Made by a program: the position numbers and the translations under genes. A stretch of DNA of 64,000 nt, from positions 186,001 to 250,000 of the forward strand of contig JBBRWM010000005.1 of NCBI GenBank assembly GCA_038249195.1, read 5' to 3'. Below are positions 8,342 through 17,973 of the stretch, in pieces. The notes beneath the pieces were generated by a model. It searched no databases and was not told the DNA's origin. It saw only the letters and a program-made list of their open reading frames with translations. This stretch comes from JAOUEA01 sp038249195 (lineage in GTDB: Bacteria > Actinomycetota > UBA4738 > HRBIN12). Position 1 is the first letter of the stretch; each line of letters begins with the position of its first letter.

Positions 8342-8812
8342 ATGCCGCGCGTGCTGATCGACTACCTGCCCATCGCGATCATGGGGGCGTTGGCGATCGC
8401 CTTCGCGGCCGCCTCGATGGTCGCCTCCCGGGCCCTGCGACCTCATCGCCCCAACCCGGTGAAGCTCTCCGCGTACGAGTGCGGCAACGATCCGGTACGG
8501 CTGCCGCGCGGCGAGAAGTTCAGCGTGAAGTTCTACGTGGTGGCCATGCTTTTCATCATCTTCGACGTCGAGGTGATCTTCCTCTTCCCGTGGGCCGTGA
8601 CCTTCCGCCAGCTGGGGTTGTTCGGCCTCGCGGAGATGGCCGTGTTCATCGCGCTCGTGTTCGTGGCCTACCTCTATATCTGGCGCAAGGGCGGGCTCGA
8701 CTGGGTCGACGAGGTCACGCCGGCGCAGACCGAAGCCCTCGCGCGCGCGAAGGCGGAGACGGAGGCGGTCAGGGACGCGCCCGAAGAGCTGGGAGCCGTC
8801 GGTGCCCGTTGA
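8342..8812 (+). CDS. nuoA: NADH-quinone oxidoreductase subunit A (operon 1)
   Basis: A 156-residue membrane subunit with three hydrophobic helices. The loop YECGNDPV is the conserved Cys-containing quinone-site loop of subunit A. Helix 2 shows FIIFDVEVIFLFPWA, also diagnostic. The C-terminus is about 30 charged residues longer than the copy in operon 2. It opens the complete 14-gene complex I operon and overlaps nuoB by 11 bases. Confidence 0.96.
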   Translation: MPRVLIDYLPIAIMGALAIAFAAASMVASRALRPHRPNPVKLSAYECGNDPVRLPRGEKFSVKFYVVAMLFIIFDVEVIFLFPWAVTFRQLGLFGLAEMAVFIALVFVAYLYIWRKGGLDWVDEVTPAQTEALARAKAETEAVRDAPEELGAVGAR

Positions 8813-9320
8813 GCGCGTCGAGGGCCTGCACCTCGGCAAGACGCCCGAGGAGATCGAGGAGGAGGTCAGCCGGGGCGTCCTGCTGACCTCGCTCGACCGG
8901 GCGGTGGGGTGGGCGCGGAAGCAGTCGATGTGGCCCGCCACCTTCGGGCTGGCGTGCTGTGCCATCGAGATGATGTCGGCGGGCGCGGGCAAGTACGACC
9001 TGTCGCGCTGGGGGATGGAACTGTTCAGGGCGTCGCCGCGCCAGGCGGACCTGATGATCGTGGCGGGCCGGGTGAGCCAGAAGATGGCGCCGGTGCTGCG
9101 ACGGATCTACGACCAGATGCCCGAGCCGCGCTGGGTGATCTCCATGGGCGTGTGCGCCTCGGCAGGCGGCATGTTCACGAACTACGCGATCGTCCAGGGC
9201 GTGGACACCATCGTCCCGGTGGACGTCTACGTCCCCGGGTGCCCGCCGAAGCCCGAGATGCTGATGTACGGGATCCTCACCTTGCAGGAGAAGGTGCGCA
9301 CCGCGGAGCCGTTCAAGTGA
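8802..9320 (+). CDS. nuoB: NADH-quinone oxidoreductase subunit B (operon 1)
   Basis: A 172-residue subunit carrying the terminal Fe-S cluster N2, which passes electrons to quinone. The ligands are visible: tandem cysteines in LACCAIEMM, a third in GVCASAGG and a fourth in VPGCPPKPE. The GTG start lies inside the nuoA end. It differs clearly from the second copy at 24316 (CASAGG here, CSNCGG there), so the two are distinct paralogues and not a recent duplication. Confidence 0.96.
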   Translation: MPVERVEGLHLGKTPEEIEEEVSRGVLLTSLDRAVGWARKQSMWPATFGLACCAIEMMSAGAGKYDLSRWGMELFRASPRQADLMIVAGRVSQKMAPVLRRIYDQMPEPRWVISMGVCASAGGMFTNYAIVQGVDTIVPVDVYVPGCPPKPEMLMYGILTLQEKVRTAEPFK

Positions 9321-9817
9321 TCCCTCCCGCGATCGCCGAGCGCCTCGCGGACCGCTGGCCCGACTCCGTCGTGGCTCGGGGGGAGGTCACCGTCTTGGTG
9401 GCTCGGGAGGAACTGCTCGACCTCCTGGGCTCGGCGCGCGAGGACGCGGAGCTCTCCTTCGACTTCCTCTCGTCCGTGAGCGCCACGGACTGGCCGGGCA
9501 AGGACCCGCGCTTCTGGGTGATCTACGAGCTCCGTTCGATGGAGCATCTTCACCGGTTGCGGGTGAAGGTGGGGCTGCGCGAGGACGACGCGCACCTGCC
9601 GAGCGTCACGTCGATGTTCCCCACCGCCAACTGGCACGAGCGGGAGACGTTCGACCTGTTCGGGATCGTATTCGACGGCCATCCCGACCTCACGCGGATC
9701 TTGCTGCCGGAGGGGTGGGAGGGTCACCCGCTGCTGAAGACCGAGGAGCTGGGCGGCGTCAACACGCGGTACCAGGGCGCGTTCATCCCCCCCGTCGACA
9801 CGCGCCTCGGTACCTGA
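9317..9817 (+). CDS. nuoC: NADH-quinone oxidoreductase subunit C (operon 1)
   Basis: A 166-residue peripheral-arm subunit. The signature FPTANWHERETFDLFGIVF and the following GHPDLTRILLPEGWEGHPL are typical 30-kDa subunit motifs. The GTG start overlaps the nuoB stop (GTGA). It works with NuoD next to cluster N2 at the foot of the peripheral arm. Confidence 0.95.
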   Translation: MIPPAIAERLADRWPDSVVARGEVTVLVAREELLDLLGSAREDAELSFDFLSSVSATDWPGKDPRFWVIYELRSMEHLHRLRVKVGLREDDAHLPSVTSMFPTANWHERETFDLFGIVFDGHPDLTRILLPEGWEGHPLLKTEELGGVNTRYQGAFIPPVDTRLGT

Positions 9818-9828
9818 CGGGGGAAACG

Positions 9829-11097
9829 ATGCGGGACACACCGCTCGAGCGGCTCGTCGATCAAGCCTCCGGGGAGATCCGCCAGGAGACGATGATCATC
9901 AACATGGGGCCGCAGCACCCCTCCACCCATGGCGTGCTGCGGCTGTTGTTGGAACTCGACGGCGAGACCGTGATCAGTTGCAAGCCGGTCATCGGCTACC
10001 TCCACACCGGCATCGAGAAGAACACCGAGTACCGAACGTGGGGCCAGGGCATCACGTTCGTCACCCGAGCCGACTACCTGTCGCCGTTCTTCAACGAGCT
10101 GGGCTACTGCTTGGCGGTGGAGCGGCTGTTGGGGGTGGAGGCGCCGCCGCGAGCCCAGATCCTGCGCGTGATGTTCAACGAGCTGAATCGTATCTCGTCG
10201 CATCTCGTCTGGCTCGCCACGAGCGCGCTCGAGCTCGGCGCGGTGAGCGTGATGCTCTACGGATTCCGCGAGCGCGAGGTGCTGCTGGACATCTTCGAGG
10301 GCGCCACGGGCCTGCGCATGAACCACAACTACATCCGCATCGGCGGCGTCATCATGGACGTCGATGACGAGGGCCTCCCGAAGATCCGGGCGTTCCTCGA
10401 TGCCATGCCCAAGCGGATCGACGACTACGAGTCGATCCTGAACGACAACCCCATCTGGCTGGAACGCAACGTCGGCGTGGGCAAGCTCTCCGCCGAGGAC
10501 GCGCTGTCCTTCGGCGTCACGGGCCCGATGCTGCGGGCCGCGGGCGTGGCCGCGGACGTGCGCAAGGACGCGCCGTACTGCGGCTACGAGACCTTCGACT
10601 TCGAGGTCCCCGTCCGAACCGAGGCCGACGCCTATAGCCGCTACGTCCTGCGCCTGGCCGAGATGCGCGAGTCCATGAAGATCGTGGCCCAGTGCGTGGA
10701 GCGGCTGGACGAGCCCGGCCCCGTGATGGTGGACGACCCCAAGGTCGGCTGGCCCTCGAAGCTCTCGGTGGGCCCGGACGGGATCGGGAACGACCCTGCG
10801 TACCTGCGGCACATCATGGAGGAGTCGATGGAGGCGCTCATCCATCACTTCATGATGGTGACCCAGGGCGTCGAGGTCCCGCCGGGCGAGGTGTACCAGG
10901 CCGTGGAGTCCCCGCGGGGCGAGCTCGGTTTCTACGTGGTCTCCGACGGAGAGCACCGGCCGTATCGCGTGAAGATCCGAGACCCCTCGTTCGTGAACCT
11001 GCAGGCCACGGCCGCCATGGTGGAGGGCTCATTGGTGGCCGATGCGATCGCGGCCATCGCGAGCGTGGATCCCGTCCTGGGTGGGGTGGACCGCTGA
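9829..11097 (+). CDS. nuoD: NADH-quinone oxidoreductase subunit D (operon 1)
   Basis: A 422-residue 49-kDa subunit that forms the quinone-binding pocket with NuoB. The N-terminal loop MGPQHPSTHGVLR contains the conserved His residues that touch the quinone head, and GYLHTGIEK follows. The C-terminus ends in DPVLGGVDR, close to the usual DPxxGxxDR. The ATG at 9829 follows GGGGGAAACG. This is the only nuoD in the window, which matters because operon 2 has none. Confidence 0.96.
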   Translation: MRDTPLERLVDQASGEIRQETMIINMGPQHPSTHGVLRLLLELDGETVISCKPVIGYLHTGIEKNTEYRTWGQGITFVTRADYLSPFFNELGYCLAVERLLGVEAPPRAQILRVMFNELNRISSHLVWLATSALELGAVSVMLYGFREREVLLDIFEGATGLRMNHNYIRIGGVIMDVDDEGLPKIRAFLDAMPKRIDDYESILNDNPIWLERNVGVGKLSAEDALSFGVTGPMLRAAGVAADVRKDAPYCGYETFDFEVPVRTEADAYSRYVLRLAEMRESMKIVAQCVERLDEPGPVMVDDPKVGWPSKLSVGPDGIGNDPAYLRHIMEESMEALIHHFMMVTQGVEVPPGEVYQAVESPRGELGFYVVSDGEHRPYRVKIRDPSFVNLQATAAMVEGSLVADAIAAIASVDPVLGGVDR

Positions 11098-11678
11098 TGA
11101 CCGTGTTCGTCGACGCGGTGCGGCGGGAGGCGGGATCGATCATCGCCCGCTACCCCCAGGGCCGCGAGCGCTCGGCGATCATGCCCCTGCTGTACCTCGC
11201 CCAGTCGGAGGAGGGTCGGGTGACGCGCGAGGGGCTGCAGGAGGTCGCCGGTCTGCTGGGGCTCAAGACCGCCGAGGTCGAGGCCGTGGCGACGTTCTAC
11301 TCGATGTACCGCCTCCGACCCACCGGTGAGCATCTCGTCAACGTGTGCACGAACCTCGCCTGCTTGCTCCGGGGCGGCAAGGACGTGTACGAGGCCGCGC
11401 ATCGAGCGGCCGTCGTGGCCCACGGCGAGGAGCTGTCCGAGGACGGCTTGCTCAGCGTGCACGAGGAGGAGTGCCTCGGCGTGTGCGAATTCGCGCCCGC
11501 CGTGCAGATCGACTTCGCGAACCACGACAACGTCACGCCCGAGCGGATGGGCGAGCTTATCGCCGAGCTTCGCGCGGGCCGCACGCCGGAACCCTCGCGC
11601 GGGCCGGCGATGCGCAGCTTCCGCCACGCCTCGCGCGTGCTCGCCGGCCTCGAACGGCCCGAGGAGGTGGGCGCGTGA
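11097..11678 (+). CDS. nuoE: NADH-quinone oxidoreductase subunit E (operon 1)
   Basis: A 193-residue subunit of the NADH-oxidising module with a thioredoxin-like fold that binds the [2Fe-2S] cluster N1a. The four ligands appear as VCTNLAC and ECLGVC. The C-terminal 30 residues are a polar extension. The ATG overlaps the nuoD stop (TGATG), and the end overlaps the nuoF start. Confidence 0.95.
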   Translation: MTVFVDAVRREAGSIIARYPQGRERSAIMPLLYLAQSEEGRVTREGLQEVAGLLGLKTAEVEAVATFYSMYRLRPTGEHLVNVCTNLACLLRGGKDVYEAAHRAAVVAHGEELSEDGLLSVHEEECLGVCEFAPAVQIDFANHDNVTPERMGELIAELRAGRTPEPSRGPAMRSFRHASRVLAGLERPEEVGA

Positions 11679-13015
11679 GCCTCGAGTTCGAGCCGCGCCT
11701 CACGCGGGACTGGGACGACCCGAGCGTCGCCACGCTCGCCGGGTACGTGGCTAAGGGAGGGTACGGCGCGCTGCGCGCCGCGCTGGAGATGTCCGGGGCG
11801 GATCTCATCCAGGTGGTGAAGGACTCGGGCCTGCGTGGACGCGGCGGCGCCGGGTTCCCCACGGGCATGAAATGGTCCTTCGTCCCCCAGGACACGGGCA
11901 AGCCAACCTACGTGACCGCGAACTATGACGAGTCGGAGCCCGGCACGTGCAACAACCGAGAGCTGGCCGAGCGCGACCCGCACCGGTTGATCGAAGGCAC
12001 GGCCATCGCCGCCAAGGCCATCGAGTGTCACCTCGCCTTCATCTACGTCCGCGGTGAGTACCTGTGGCAAGGCATGGTGATGCAGCGAGCGCTGGAGGAG
12101 GCCTACGCGGGCGGCTACCTGGGCAAGGGGATCGCCGGCAGCGACTACGACCTGGAGATCGTCCTGCACCGGGGCGCCGGTGCCTACATCTGCGGGGAGG
12201 AGACGGCCCTGCTGAACTCGCTCGAGGGGCTCCGCGGGGAGCCCCGCCTGCGCCCCCCCTTCCCCGCCGTCGAAGGCCTGTACGCGAGCCCCACGGTCAT
12301 CAACAACGTCGAGACGCTCATGAACGTCCCCGACATCGTGGCTCGAGGCGCCGATTGGTTCCGCTCGCAGGGGACGGAGAAGTCGCCGGGCACGAAGATG
12401 TTCACGATCAGCGGGAAGGTCGAGCGCCCGGGGAACTACGAGATCCCCATGGGCACCCCCTTCCGCGTGCTGCTCGAAGACCTCGGCGGGGGCGTGCTCC
12501 ACGGCCGGGCGCTCAAGGCGTTCACCCCGGGCGGCTCGTCCACGCCGCTGCTCACCGCGGCGTCGATCGACGTTTCCCTGGACTACGAATCGATCGCGGA
12601 GGCGGGCTCGTTGCTCGGCACCGGCGCGGTGATGGTGATGGACGACACCGACTGCGTGGTGGAGGCGGCCGAGCGCATGGTGCGGTTCTACGCACACGAG
12701 TCCTGCGGCAAGTGCACACCGTGCCGCGAGGGGAGCTGGTGGGCCACCAGGGTGCTGGGGCGGCTCGAGGACGGGTTGGGGCGCGAACGAGACATCCCCC
12801 TCATGCACGACATGGGCACGAACTTCCTGTTCCGCGCGTTCTGCGCGCTCGCCGACGGCACCGCTGCCGTGATCACCTCCTCGCTCGAGCATTTCGGTGA
12901 CGAGTACGAGGAGCACGTTCGCCTGGGTCGCTGCCCGCTGCGGGCACCGGATCCTCAGGCTGGGACGGACCCCGACGCCCTCGCGATGGCGCCGCCGTCG
13001 GAGGTGGCCTCGTGA
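11675..13015 (+). CDS. nuoF: NADH-quinone oxidoreductase subunit F (operon 1)
   Basis: A 446-residue NADH-binding subunit. It has the glycine-rich FMN/NADH site GLRGRGGAGFPTG and the [4Fe-4S] N3 ligands in ESCGKCTPCREG. ICGEETALLNSLEG lies between them. It takes hydride from NADH and feeds the Fe-S chain. The GTG start overlaps the nuoE stop. The presence of E, F and G makes operon 1 a true NADH dehydrogenase. Confidence 0.96.
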   Translation: MSLEFEPRLTRDWDDPSVATLAGYVAKGGYGALRAALEMSGADLIQVVKDSGLRGRGGAGFPTGMKWSFVPQDTGKPTYVTANYDESEPGTCNNRELAERDPHRLIEGTAIAAKAIECHLAFIYVRGEYLWQGMVMQRALEEAYAGGYLGKGIAGSDYDLEIVLHRGAGAYICGEETALLNSLEGLRGEPRLRPPFPAVEGLYASPTVINNVETLMNVPDIVARGADWFRSQGTEKSPGTKMFTISGKVERPGNYEIPMGTPFRVLLEDLGGGVLHGRALKAFTPGGSSTPLLTAASIDVSLDYESIAEAGSLLGTGAVMVMDDTDCVVEAAERMVRFYAHESCGKCTPCREGSWWATRVLGRLEDGLGRERDIPLMHDMGTNFLFRAFCALADGTAAVITSSLEHFGDEYEEHVRLGRCPLRAPDPQAGTDPDALAMAPPSEVAS

Positions 13016-15420
13016 GGGGCGGGGTGACCCTCACGGTGGACGGGAAGGAGGTCACCGTGCCCAAGGGCACGCTGATAATCCGCGCGGCAGAGCAGCTCGG
13101 CATCGAGATCCCGCGGTTCTGCGATCACCCCCTGCTCGAGCCTGCCGGCGCGTGCCGCCAGTGCTACGTCCAGATCGAGGGGCAGCCCAAGCTCGCGACG
13201 TCCTGTACCGTGGGCGTGGCACCCGGCATGGTGGTCAAGACCCAGAACACGGACGAGACCGTCGCGCAGGCACAGGAGGCGAACCTGGAGTTCCTGCTGC
13301 TGAACCACCCCCTGGACTGCCCGATCTGCGACCGGGGCGGTGAGTGTCCGCTGCAGGACCAGACGATCGCGTACGGGCCCGGCGACACCCGTTTCATCGA
13401 GGCCAAGCGCACGTTCGTGAAGCCGATCCCGCTCTCCCCACTGGTGAACCTCGATCGCGAGCGCTGCATCCTGTGCGCGCGGTGTACGCGGTTCTGCGAC
13501 GAGATCTCAGGGGACCGCTTCATCGAGTTGTTCGCTCGCGGGGCAGGGGAGCGCGTATCGATCGCGGCGGGCGAGGACTTCGAAAGCCCGTTCAGCGGCA
13601 ATACGGTCCAGATCTGCCCCGTCGGCGCGCTCACCGCGGAGCCCTACCGTTTCGTGGCCCGCCCGTTCGACCTGTCCACCGTGGATTCGATCTGCCCACA
13701 TTGCAGCGCGGGGTGCAACGTCAAGGTGGACGTGCGCCGCGGCGAGGTCGTCCGCCAGCTCGCGCGCTCCGACTACGATGTGAACGACGCCTGGCTCTGC
13801 GACAAGGGCCGTTTCGCGTTCCGCTTCCCCGATGCGCCGGAGCGTCTCACCACGCCGTTGATCCGGGACCGTGGGCTGGAGCCCGCCTCGTTCGGCGAGG
13901 TGCTTACGCAGGTGGCCGGGCGGGCGGCGGGCGCCCGGGTGGCGATCCTCACCGGCGGCCGCCTCATGGACGAGGACTACTACGCCCTGTCCAAGCTGGC
14001 CCGAACCGTCCTGCGCACGAACGACCTGGACCATCGTCGCTCGCCGGGGGCGGGCGAGGCGGAGCGCTACGTCGCGGCCCAGCCCCTGTCGGTGTCCTAC
14101 AAGGACGTCGAACGCGCCAAGGTCATCCTCGTGGCGGGCCTCGACGCGGAGCAGGAGATCCCGATCCTGCACCTGCGTCTGCGCAAGGCGGCAGCGCGGG
14201 GCGCGCGCCTGTGGGTGCTGCACCCGCGCCGCACGCGCCTGCACGACGTCGCCGCGCACATCCTCACCTCGCCCGAAGAAGCCGCCCGGCTCCTCGCCGG
14301 GGAGGGCCCCACCGGCAACGCCGCGTTCGACGAAGCCGTCGGCGCGCTGCGAGACGCGGGCGAGGACGCCGTCGTGATCGCGGGCGAGCGGCTCGCCGGG
14401 CCCGCGGGCGGCGCGGAGGAGGCGATGGCGCTGGCGTTCGATGCCGGGGCTCGGTTCACCTACGTCACGCGCCGCGCGAACGATCGAGGAGCGCTGCGCG
14501 CCGGCGTGCATCCACGCCTGCTCCCGGGCGGGCGCACGTCCGCGGATGGCCTGGACGAGGTCGAGGCCGTCTGGGGCCCGGTGATGGATCGCGAACCGGG
14601 GCGCGACGCGCGGGCGATCCTGCAGGCCTGCGCCGACGGGGACATCGACGTGCTGTTCCTGGTGGGGGTGGATCCCCTGCGCGATGCCCCCGACGCGGCG
14701 CTGGCGTTGCGAGCGCTGCAGAACGTGCCCTACACCGTGGTGCAATCGCTGGAGCTCGGGTCGCTCGAACCCTTCGCGTCGGCGTTCCTGCCCGCCGCCG
14801 CGTTCTTGGAGAAGACCGGGCACGTCACGGATTGGGAGGGTCGCGGGCAGATGCTTCGGCCGGTGCGCGGGGCACCGGGGCTGTCCCGGCCGGACTGGGA
14901 GATCGCCGCGGGCCTCGCCCTCGCCTGCGGCGGCGACCTGGGGTTCGAGACGCTCGAGCAGCTGCACGAGGAGATGGCGCGCCTCCTCGGGCCTCGCCCC
15001 ATCACGCTCGCGCTGCCGCCCCGCGAGGACCCGGCCTCGGCCTCGGCGTCGGCGTCGGCGTCGGAGGGTCTCGCGCTGGTCACCTACCCCCTCCTGGTGG
15101 ACGAGGGCAGGCTCAGCGAGCGCGCCGATGAGCTCAAGGCGGCGCTCGAGCCCGACGCGTTCGTCGAGGTGCACCCCGAGGACGCCGCCGCGCTCGGGAT
15201 CGCCGACGCCGGCCGTGCGCGCGTGCGCACGGAGGCCGGCGAGGCGGAGCTGCCGCTGCGGGTGACGCCGCACATCGCCCCAGGGACCGTGTTCGTGCCC
15301 TTCAACCAGCCCGGCCTCGCGGCGAACACACTCCTGAGCGGGACGTTCGACGCCAGGGCCACCCTGGAGGCGGTCGCGGGAACCGCCGCCGAGGCGGTCG
15401 GCGACGAGGTGTCTGCCTGA
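13012..15420 (+). CDS. nuoG: NADH-quinone oxidoreductase subunit G (operon 1)
   Basis: An 802-residue subunit. The N-terminal ferredoxin domain holds [2Fe-2S] N1b (FCDHPLLEPAGACRQC, then SC), followed by the His/Cys ligands of N5 in CPICDRGGECPLQD. The two ferredoxin-type clusters are at CILCARCTRFC and ICPVGAL. A further CPHCSAGCNVKV motif begins the molybdopterin-oxidoreductase-like domain, which in NuoG carries no molybdenum. Near residue 675 an encoded Ser-Ala repeat forms a flexible linker before the C-terminal barrel. The GTG start overlaps the nuoF stop, and the stop overlaps the nuoH start. Confidence 0.95.
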   Translation: MRGGVTLTVDGKEVTVPKGTLIIRAAEQLGIEIPRFCDHPLLEPAGACRQCYVQIEGQPKLATSCTVGVAPGMVVKTQNTDETVAQAQEANLEFLLLNHPLDCPICDRGGECPLQDQTIAYGPGDTRFIEAKRTFVKPIPLSPLVNLDRERCILCARCTRFCDEISGDRFIELFARGAGERVSIAAGEDFESPFSGNTVQICPVGALTAEPYRFVARPFDLSTVDSICPHCSAGCNVKVDVRRGEVVRQLARSDYDVNDAWLCDKGRFAFRFPDAPERLTTPLIRDRGLEPASFGEVLTQVAGRAAGARVAILTGGRLMDEDYYALSKLARTVLRTNDLDHRRSPGAGEAERYVAAQPLSVSYKDVERAKVILVAGLDAEQEIPILHLRLRKAAARGARLWVLHPRRTRLHDVAAHILTSPEEAARLLAGEGPTGNAAFDEAVGALRDAGEDAVVIAGERLAGPAGGAEEAMALAFDAGARFTYVTRRANDRGALRAGVHPRLLPGGRTSADGLDEVEAVWGPVMDREPGRDARAILQACADGDIDVLFLVGVDPLRDAPDAALALRALQNVPYTVVQSLELGSLEPFASAFLPAAAFLEKTGHVTDWEGRGQMLRPVRGAPGLSRPDWEIAAGLALACGGDLGFETLEQLHEEMARLLGPRPITLALPPREDPASASASASASEGLALVTYPLLVDEGRLSERADELKAALEPDAFVEVHPEDAAALGIADAGRARVRTEAGEAELPLRVTPHIAPGTVFVPFNQPGLAANTLLSGTFDARATLEAVAGTAAEAVGDEVSA
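15033..15066. repeat. Hexamer-like microsatellite in nuoG
   Basis: A run of TCGGCC/TCGGCG units encodes alternating Ser-Ala between the molybdopterin-like domain and the C-terminal barrel of NuoG. It is in frame and likely a linker. Confidence 0.7.
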
Positions 15421-16556
15421 TGGGCTTCTTCGACTGGGGCCTGTTGATCGTGCGGGTCGTGATGGTGTTCTTCGCGCTGCTCATCGCGGTGATGCTCTAC
15501 ATCTGGATGGAGCGCAAGGTGATCGCCGACATGCAGACCCGCATGGGGCCGATGCGCGCCGGGCCGCGCGGCGTGCTCATCACCCTCGCGGACGGCATCA
15601 AGCTCTTCTTCAAGGAGGGCATCACGCCCACCAACGCGGACCGCGGCGTCTACAACCTCGCGCCGATCCTCGCGATGTTCCCCGGGTTCCTGGCGTTCGC
15701 GGTGATCCCGTTCGGCGCCCCGGTCCTGCTCTTCGGGCGCGTGGTGCCGTTCCAGCTCACCGACCTCAACATCGGGGTCCTCTGGGTCCTGGCCATGACC
15801 TCCATCGCCGTCTACGGCGTGGTGCTCGCGGGCTGGTCGAGCGGCTCGAACTACCCGCTGCTGGGCGCGGTGCGCTCGAGCGCGCAGATGGTGAGCTACG
15901 AGGTGGGCATGAGCCTCGCCATCGTGGCCGTGATCATGTACAGCGGGCACCTGCGGATGTCCGAGATCGTGGCGGCGCAGGATCGATTCTGGAACGTGAT
16001 CCCCCAGTTCCCGGCGTTCGTGGTGTTCCTGATCGGCGCGCTCGCCGAGACGAACCGCCCGCCGTTCGACCTCGCGGAGGCCGAGACGGAGTTGGTGGCC
16101 GGCTTCCACACCGAGTACTCGGGCATCAAGTTCGCGATGTTCTACCTCGGCGAGTACGTGAACACCGTGACCGTGTCCGCCGTCGCCGTCACGCTGTTCT
16201 TGGGCGGGTGGCGCGGGTACTGGCCGTTCCACGGGGCCTGGGCGTGGCTCGGGCCCTTCCTGTGGTTCCTGCTCAAGCTCACGGCCGTGATCTACGTCCT
16301 GATCCTGATCCGCGCCACGATGCCGCGCATGCGCTACGACCGGCTGATGAGCTTCGGGTGGAAGGTGTTGATCCCGTTCGGGCTGGTGTGGGTGTTGATC
16401 ACGGGCGCCGTGGTCGTGCTCCCCGATCACTTCCAACGCCGTTCGATCCTGATCGGCGGCGCCGCGGTCCTGGGCGTGGTGGCTTTGGCGAGCCTGCTCC
16501 TGCCCGCCCTGAGGACGGGGTCTCCCGAGCCCGCCGACGAAGAGGTGACCTCGTGA
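15420..16556 (+). CDS. nuoH: NADH-quinone oxidoreductase subunit H (operon 1)
   Basis: A 378-residue membrane subunit with about eight helices that forms the entrance of the quinone channel. Diagnostic stretches are YIWMERKVIADMQTRMGPMR near the start, KLFFKEGITP, and the loop ETNRPPFDLAEAETELVAGF that faces the peripheral arm. The ATG overlaps the nuoG stop, and the last codons overlap nuoI. It is longer at the C-terminus than the operon 2 copy. Confidence 0.96.
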   Translation: MGFFDWGLLIVRVVMVFFALLIAVMLYIWMERKVIADMQTRMGPMRAGPRGVLITLADGIKLFFKEGITPTNADRGVYNLAPILAMFPGFLAFAVIPFGAPVLLFGRVVPFQLTDLNIGVLWVLAMTSIAVYGVVLAGWSSGSNYPLLGAVRSSAQMVSYEVGMSLAIVAVIMYSGHLRMSEIVAAQDRFWNVIPQFPAFVVFLIGALAETNRPPFDLAEAETELVAGFHTEYSGIKFAMFYLGEYVNTVTVSAVAVTLFLGGWRGYWPFHGAWAWLGPFLWFLLKLTAVIYVLILIRATMPRMRYDRLMSFGWKVLIPFGLVWVLITGAVVVLPDHFQRRSILIGGAAVLGVVALASLLLPALRTGSPEPADEEVTS

Positions 16557-17071
16557 GCGACGAGCCGCGGACGCCGGAGACGCCCGAGCCGCAGCCGGGG
16601 TTCCTCGACGCTTCGTGGGCGCTCGCCAAGGGCATGGGCACGGTCTTCAAGCAAACGTTCCGCGCCGACAACACCCAGGAGTACCCCAAGGAGATCGCGG
16701 AGATCCCCGAGCGCGCGCACACCGGGCGACATCTGCTGAATCGCCACGAAGACGGGCTGGAGAAATGCATCGGGTGCGAGCTGTGTGCCTACGCGTGCCC
16801 AGCCGACGCCATCTGGGTGGAGGGCGCCGACAACGATCCCGAGCACGCCGTGAGCCCCGGCGAGCGCTACGCGAAGGACTACCAGATCAACTACCTGCGC
16901 TGCATCATGTGCGGCCTGTGCGTCGAGGCGTGTCCCACTCGCGCGCTCACCCTCACCAGCCACTTCGAGATGGCCTTCACCAGCCGCGAGGATGCCGTCT
17001 GGAACAAGGAGCGGCTGCTCGAGCCCCCGCCGGAGATGGGCAAGGACAAGATCGACCGGGAGGGCACGTAG
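16553..17071 (+). CDS. nuoI: NADH-quinone oxidoreductase subunit I (operon 1)
   Basis: A 172-residue ferredoxin-like subunit with two [4Fe-4S] clusters (N6a and N6b). The motifs are CIGCELCAYACPADAI and CIMCGLCVEACPTRAL. The N-terminus is amphipathic and sits on the membrane arm. The GTG start overlaps the nuoH stop. Electrons pass from here to N2 in NuoB. Confidence 0.96.
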   Translation: MSDEPRTPETPEPQPGFLDASWALAKGMGTVFKQTFRADNTQEYPKEIAEIPERAHTGRHLLNRHEDGLEKCIGCELCAYACPADAIWVEGADNDPEHAVSPGERYAKDYQINYLRCIMCGLCVEACPTRALTLTSHFEMAFTSREDAVWNKERLLEPPPEMGKDKIDREGT

Positions 17072-17671
17072 GTGCCGCTCGACAACCTCGTCTTCTGGGT
17101 CTTCGCGCCCGTCTCCGTGGCCTCGGCGATCGCCATGCTCACGCGCCGCAACGCCGTGCACGCGGCGCTCTTCCTCATCGTGAACTTCTTCACGATCGCG
17201 GTCATGTACCTGCTGCTCGACGCCCCGTTCCTCTTCGCGGTGCAGATCATCGTGTACGCCGGCGCCATCATGGTCCTGTTCCTGTTCGTGATCATGCTCC
17301 TGGGGGTCGACCGCAACGAGGCGCGGGGGGAGCGCCTGTTCGGGATGCGGACCATGGCCGGGATCCTCGCGGCCGGATTCGTGCTGGAGATGTTCTTCGC
17401 GCTGCGCGCCGGCATCGGGTTCGCGACGCGGGCGCCGGCCGGATTCGAGAAGGTGAACGCCCCCGCCAACACCCAGGCCCTGGCCAAGGTGCTGTTCACC
17501 CGATACTTCTTCCCCTTCGAGGTGACGTCCGTCCTGCTGATCATCGCCGCCATCGCCGCGATGGTCCTGGCGAACCGTAAGGCGCGCGCGATCACGCAGG
17601 CCGAGTTGGACGCGCACGAGAACGCGCAGGCCCGCTCGGCGGCCGCTCCGTCGGAGGCCCTCGCCCCGTGA
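17072..17671 (+). CDS. nuoJ: NADH-quinone oxidoreductase subunit J (operon 1)
   Basis: A 199-residue membrane subunit of about five helices. The family pattern NAVHAALFLIVNF and QIIVYAGAIMVLFLFVIML is clear. Its helix 3 pi-bulge region helps couple quinone reduction to proton pumping. The GTG start follows the nuoI stop directly, and the end overlaps nuoK. Confidence 0.95.
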   Translation: MPLDNLVFWVFAPVSVASAIAMLTRRNAVHAALFLIVNFFTIAVMYLLLDAPFLFAVQIIVYAGAIMVLFLFVIMLLGVDRNEARGERLFGMRTMAGILAAGFVLEMFFALRAGIGFATRAPAGFEKVNAPANTQALAKVLFTRYFFPFEVTSVLLIIAAIAAMVLANRKARAITQAELDAHENAQARSAAAPSEALAP

Positions 17672-17973
17672 GGACCCCGATCGCCTATTTCTTGTTGCTC
17701 TCGGGCATCCTGTTTGCCCTCGGCACGATGGGCGTGCTGATCCGCAAGAACGCGCTGCTGATCTTCATGTCCGTGGAGCTGCAGCTCAACGCCGTGAACC
17801 TCGCGCTGGTTGCGTTCTCCCGGCTGCACGGCAACCTCAACGGACAGGTGTTGGCGTTCTTCTCCATGGTGGTGGCTGCGGCCGAAGTCGTGGTGGGCCT
17901 CGCGATCATCGTCTCCGTGTACCGCCGTTCGCAGAGCGTGAACGTGGACGACGCGAGGTCCCTTCGGTGGTGA
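17668..17973 (+). CDS. nuoK: NADH-quinone oxidoreductase subunit K (operon 1)
   Basis: A 101-residue, three-helix membrane subunit. It carries the conserved acidic residues in SVELQLNAVNLALV and AAAEVVVGLAIIV, which form part of the proton path. Length and pattern match the family exactly. The GTG start overlaps nuoJ, and its end overlaps nuoL. Confidence 0.95.
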   Translation: MRTPIAYFLLLSGILFALGTMGVLIRKNALLIFMSVELQLNAVNLALVAFSRLHGNLNGQVLAFFSMVVAAAEVVVGLAIIVSVYRRSQSVNVDDARSLRW